Positions 54,369-58,295 of a stretch of 58,295 nt of DNA are shown one piece after another. The stretch spans positions 1-58,295 of the forward strand of contig NZ_KZ984009.1 of the NCBI RefSeq assembly GCF_003569785.1, given 5' to 3'. Numbering within the stretch: the first letter of the stretch is position 1; each line of letters begins with the position of its first letter. The stretch comes from Leucobacter sp. wl10. Its GTDB lineage: Bacteria; Actinomycetota; Actinomycetes; Actinomycetales; Microbacteriaceae. The notes beneath the pieces were generated by a model, which ran no database searches, had not been told where the DNA came from, and saw only the letters and a list, made by a program, of their open reading frames with translations. A program made the translations under genes and the position numbers.

Positions 54369-55042
54369 TGACCGCACCCCGCGTGACTCCGCAGCAGGCC
54401 TGGGACGCCTTCGCCGCGGGCAACGAGCGCTTCGTCTCCGGCACGTCCGCCCACCCCAACCAGGACGTCGAGCGGCGCTCCGAGCTCGTGGGCTCTCAGG
54501 CCCCCGACGTCGCGCTGTTCGGCTGCTCCGACTCCCGTCTCGCCGCCGAGATCATCTTCGACTGCGGACTCGGCGACCTGTTCATCGCCCGCAACATGGG
54601 GCACGTGGTCGCCGAGTCCATCACGGCGTCGATGGAGTACGCGGTCACCGAACTCGGTGCGGCCCTCATCGTGGTGCTCGCCCACGACTCCTGCGGCGCC
54701 GTCGCGGCCGCCATCGACCAGACCGGCCGCACGCCCTCTCCCGTCACGGACTCGGTGCGCAACACGCTGGCGCCGATCCAGCCGGCCGTGCAGCGCCTGT
54801 GGCTGAGGGACAACCGGGACACCCCGTACGCGGATGCCTCCCGGATCGACGCCAACGCCGTGGGGCGCATCCACCTGACCGCGACGGTCAGCGCGCTCCT
54901 GCGCACCTCCCGCGCGATCAGCGACGCCGTCGACGCCGGCACCCTCGCGATCGTCGGCTGCCAGTACCGACTCACCGAGGGACGCGCCGTTCCCTACTCT
55001 GTGGTGGGGCCAGTCGAGCTCGACCTCGCGCCGCTCGGCTGA
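54368..55042 (+). CDS. Beta-class carbonic anhydrase
   Basis: A 224-aa zinc enzyme interconverting carbon dioxide and bicarbonate. Zinc ligands are Cys 53 in FGCSDSR, His 106 and Cys 109 in LAHDSCGAV; the Asp-Arg dyad of CSDSR is intact. Of the two adjacent ATGs I prefer 54368 because GAGGAG then lies five bases upstream. It sits between DUF4245 and fumC. Confidence 0.93.
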   Translation: MTAPRVTPQQAWDAFAAGNERFVSGTSAHPNQDVERRSELVGSQAPDVALFGCSDSRLAAEIIFDCGLGDLFIARNMGHVVAESITASMEYAVTELGAALIVVLAHDSCGAVAAAIDQTGRTPSPVTDSVRNTLAPIQPAVQRLWLRDNRDTPYADASRIDANAVGRIHLTATVSALLRTSRAISDAVDAGTLAIVGCQYRLTEGRAVPYSVVGPVELDLAPLG

Positions 55043-55129
55043 CCGCCCGCCTTCCCTCCGAAGCCCCCTACCCGCCGCCCTGCGTCCGCGAAGCGGATCG
55101 CAGAGTCCACTCCGACACGAAGGAAGACC

Positions 55130-56557
<1,428 letters not shown>

Positions 56558-56575
56558 CCCGGCCGCCGCGTAACG

Positions 56576-56605
56576 GGGGGTCGGGATCGCGCGATCCCGG
56601 CCCCC
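56576..56605. terminator. Terminator between fumC and phoH
   Basis: A 13-bp stem (GGGGG-T-CGGGATC paired to GATCCCG-G-CCCCC, one G-T wobble) with a GCGC loop, placed between convergent genes. Confidence 0.8.
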
Positions 56606-56642
56606 TTCGCCCGCCCGCGGGCAGAGCCGCTGAGCGGCGGCC

Positions 56643-58082
56643 CTACGGGGTGTCGAGCAGCTCGGTGACGAGCGCGGCGATCTCGCTGCGCTCGGAGCGC
56701 GTGAGCGTCACGTGGCCGAACAGGCGGTGCCCCTTCAGCTTCTCGATGACCGCCGCGATGCCGTCGTATCGGCCCACCCGCAGGTTGTCGCGCTGCGCGA
56801 CGTCGTGCGTGAGCACCACGCGCGAGTTCTGCCCGATCCTCGACAGCATCGTCAGCAGCACGCCGCGCTCGAGCGACTGCGCCTCGTCCACGATCACGAA
56901 GGCGTCGTGCAGCGAACGTCCGCGGATGTGGGTGAGCGGCAGCACCTCGATGAGGTCTCGTGCGACCACCTCGTCGAGCACGTTCTCGGACACGATCGAG
57001 CCGAGGGTGTCGAACACGGCCTGCGCCCACGGCCCCATCTTCTCCTCGCGGTCTCCCGGCAGGTATCCGAGCTCCTGCCCGCCCACGGCGTACAGCGGGC
57101 GGAACACCATGATCTTGCGGTGCTGCCTGCGCTCGAGCACCGCCTCGAGCCCGGCGGCGAGCGCGAGGGCCGACTTGCCGGTACCGGCGCTGCCGCCGAG
57201 GGAGACGATGCCGACCTGCGGGTCGAGCAGCAGGTCGATGGCGAGCCGCTGCTCGGCGCTGCGGCCCGTCAGCCCGAAGATCTCGCGATCTCCGCGCACG
57301 AGGTGCAGGGAGCGCTCGCCGTCCACGCGTCCGAGTGCCGATCCGCGCGTCGAGTGGAGGATCAGCCCGGTGCCGTACGGGAGATCCTCGACGCCGTCGA
57401 GATCGTCGAGACGGTCCTCCTCCCAGAGCACGCGCATCTCCTCCTCGCCGATCTCGAGAGCGGCTGTCCCCGTGTAGGCGTCGTCGTGGGCGAGCTCGGC
57501 ACGATACTCCTCCGACCCGAGGCCGATCGCGGCGGCCTTGAGCCGCATCGGCAGGTCTTTCGAGACGACCGTGACGTCGAGGCCGTCCCCCGCGAGGTTC
57601 TGGGCCACGGCGAGGATGCGGGTGTCGTTGTCGCCGAGCCGCATCCCGCTGGGCAGCGTGTCGGTGCCGCTGTGGTTGAGCTCCACACGTACGGTGCCGC
57701 CGGCGTCCCCCACGGGCACGGGGAAATCGAGGCGCAGGTGCTTCTGCCGCAGCTCGTCGAGAATGCGCAGCGCTCGTCGGGCGAAGTAGCCGAGATCGGG
57801 ATCGTGGCGCTTCTTCTCGAGCTCGATCACCACCACGACGGGCAGCACCACGGAGTGCTCCGCGAAGCGGAACAGCGCCGAGGGATCGCTCAGCAGGACG
57901 GATGTATCGAGTACGTAGGTGCGCTGTCGCTCCTCGACGCGATCGACGGCGGCTGCTCCATCGACGGCGTCAGTGCCCTCGGCGCGCCGGAGGTGCGCGC
58001 CGACCCCGGTGCCGGCGTCGGGCGCGGCGCCCTCGGCGGACTCGGAGAACTGGGCGGTTGGGGGGTGCTGGGTCTCGGCCAC
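56643..58082 (-). CDS. PhoH-family protein with N-terminal PIN domain (PhoH2)
   Basis: A 479-aa RNA-active protein. The PIN nuclease domain begins with [19 protein letters not shown] near residue 55, with [13 protein letters not shown] later. The PhoH ATPase domain has Walker [14 protein letters not shown] and Walker [14 protein letters not shown]-PhoH proteins are helicase/RNases. GTG 58082 follows GAAGGAG. The first 50 residues are disordered. Confidence 0.95.
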   Translation of the reverse strand: MAETQHPPTAQFSESAEGAAPDAGTGVGAHLRRAEGTDAVDGAAAVDRVEERQRTYVLDTSVLLSDPSALFRFAEHSVVLPVVVVIELEKKRHDPDLGYFARRALRILDELRQKHLRLDFPVPVGDAGGTVRVELNHSGTDTLPSGMRLGDNDTRILAVAQNLAGDGLDVTVVSKDLPMRLKAAAIGLGSEEYRAELAHDDAYTGTAALEIGEEEMRVLWEEDRLDDLDGVEDLPYGTGLILHSTRGSALGRVDGERSLHLVRGDREIFGLTGRSAEQRLAIDLLLDPQVGIVSLGGSAGTGKSALALAAGLEAVLERRQHRKIMVFRPLYAVGGQELGYLPGDREEKMGPWAQAVFDTLGSIVSENVLDEVVARDLIEVLPLTHIRGRSLHDAFVIVDEAQSLERGVLLTMLSRIGQNSRVVLTHDVAQRDNLRVGRYDGIAAVIEKLKGHRLFGHVTLTRSERSEIAALVTELLDTP

Positions 58083-58295
58083 GGCGGCTCCTTCTGGCCC
58101 GGGGCGCTTCGCCCCGGCTCAGCGATGGAGGCCGGTGGTTCTGAGGCGGCATCGGCCTCTATCGACCGGGCACCCTGCCCGGTGCATCACACGCTACGCC
58201 GCAATCCTGCGGGATCCCGAACCGACACGCGCCGGGCGTTGTGAACTCTTCGTAACGAAGCTGGGTGAGTTCAACCGGTCGATGCAACACCGGGT
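58083..58295. promoter_or_regulatory. Upstream region of phoH and right window edge
   Basis: A hairpin CCGGGGCG-CTT-CGCCCCGG at 58099-58117 lies in the phoH leader just before its ribosome site. Nearer the edge CTTCGTAACGAAG (58248-58260) is a 13-base palindrome in an AT-richer stretch, likely a promoter or operator for a gene that begins beyond the window on the plus strand. Nothing else recognised. Confidence 0.4.

Noticed and set aside
58235..58295. Cyclic-di-AMP riboswitch at the right edge
   Set aside because: Position near a truncated gene is suggestive, but too little sequence remains and the conserved motif is not clear.

Overview
The window is high-GC DNA with many GTG starts, ATGA/GTGA start-stop overlaps and short intergenic gaps. 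Its core genes (class II GlpX, class II aldolase, FumC, PIN-PhoH, split XseA/XseB, DUF4245 and DUF2510 membrane proteins) fit an actinobacterium, most likely Microbacteriaceae and perhaps Leucobacter-like. The genus is inference from gene content and style, not a database match.

Layout. (1) 58-4427, minus strand: a tightly coupled operon of GntR regulator, ADP-ribosylglycohydrolase, NCS1 nucleobase permease and PfkB kinase. It is followed by the C-terminal remnant of a serine recombinase (4584-5412) that runs into the 3' end of tRNA-Pro(CGG) at 5413-5489. This looks like one end of an old integrative element that used the tRNA as its attachment site. (2) 5582-23785: ordinary chromosome with a YtrA-type regulator, TypA, a Bcr/CflA exporter, a complete oligopeptide ABC transporter (9276-14790), a CPBP protease, homocysteine methyltransferase, a kinase-fold protein, a small alarmone synthetase, GNAT, a tyrosine phosphatase and small hypothetical genes. 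(3) About 23798-40062: an accessory catabolic island. A minus-strand run from 37505 down to 26856 encodes a flavin-dependent oxygenase, a lipoprotein binding protein, an amidase, two permeases, two ATPases, an amidohydrolase and a MoaF-like protein. An IclR regulator and a second amidohydrolase follow. A flavin reductase and an FAD monooxygenase diverge on the plus strand from an AT-rich region carrying three copies of an operator-like repeat. The island's edges and joints hold gene debris: a sulfatase start, a medium-chain reductase start, a frameshifted DUF3237 gene and a GAD-like fragment. (4) 40157-58082: core genes again, with YchF, an Erm-type rRNA methylase behind a structured leader, an exonuclease, RmuC, GlpX, aldolase, IspH, XseA, XseB, carbonic anhydrase, FumC and PhoH. 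A DUF4160/DUF2442 pair sits between xseA and xseB.

How it may work together: the island reads as import of an amide- or amine-containing compound by an ABC system, hydrolysis by the amidase and two amidohydrolases, and oxidation by a two-component flavin oxygenase plus an FAD hydroxylase. The substrate cannot be read from the sequence. The left-end operon looks like uptake, glycosidic cleavage and phosphorylation of a nucleoside or nucleobase derivative. I saw no CRISPR array, rRNA or intact insertion sequence.
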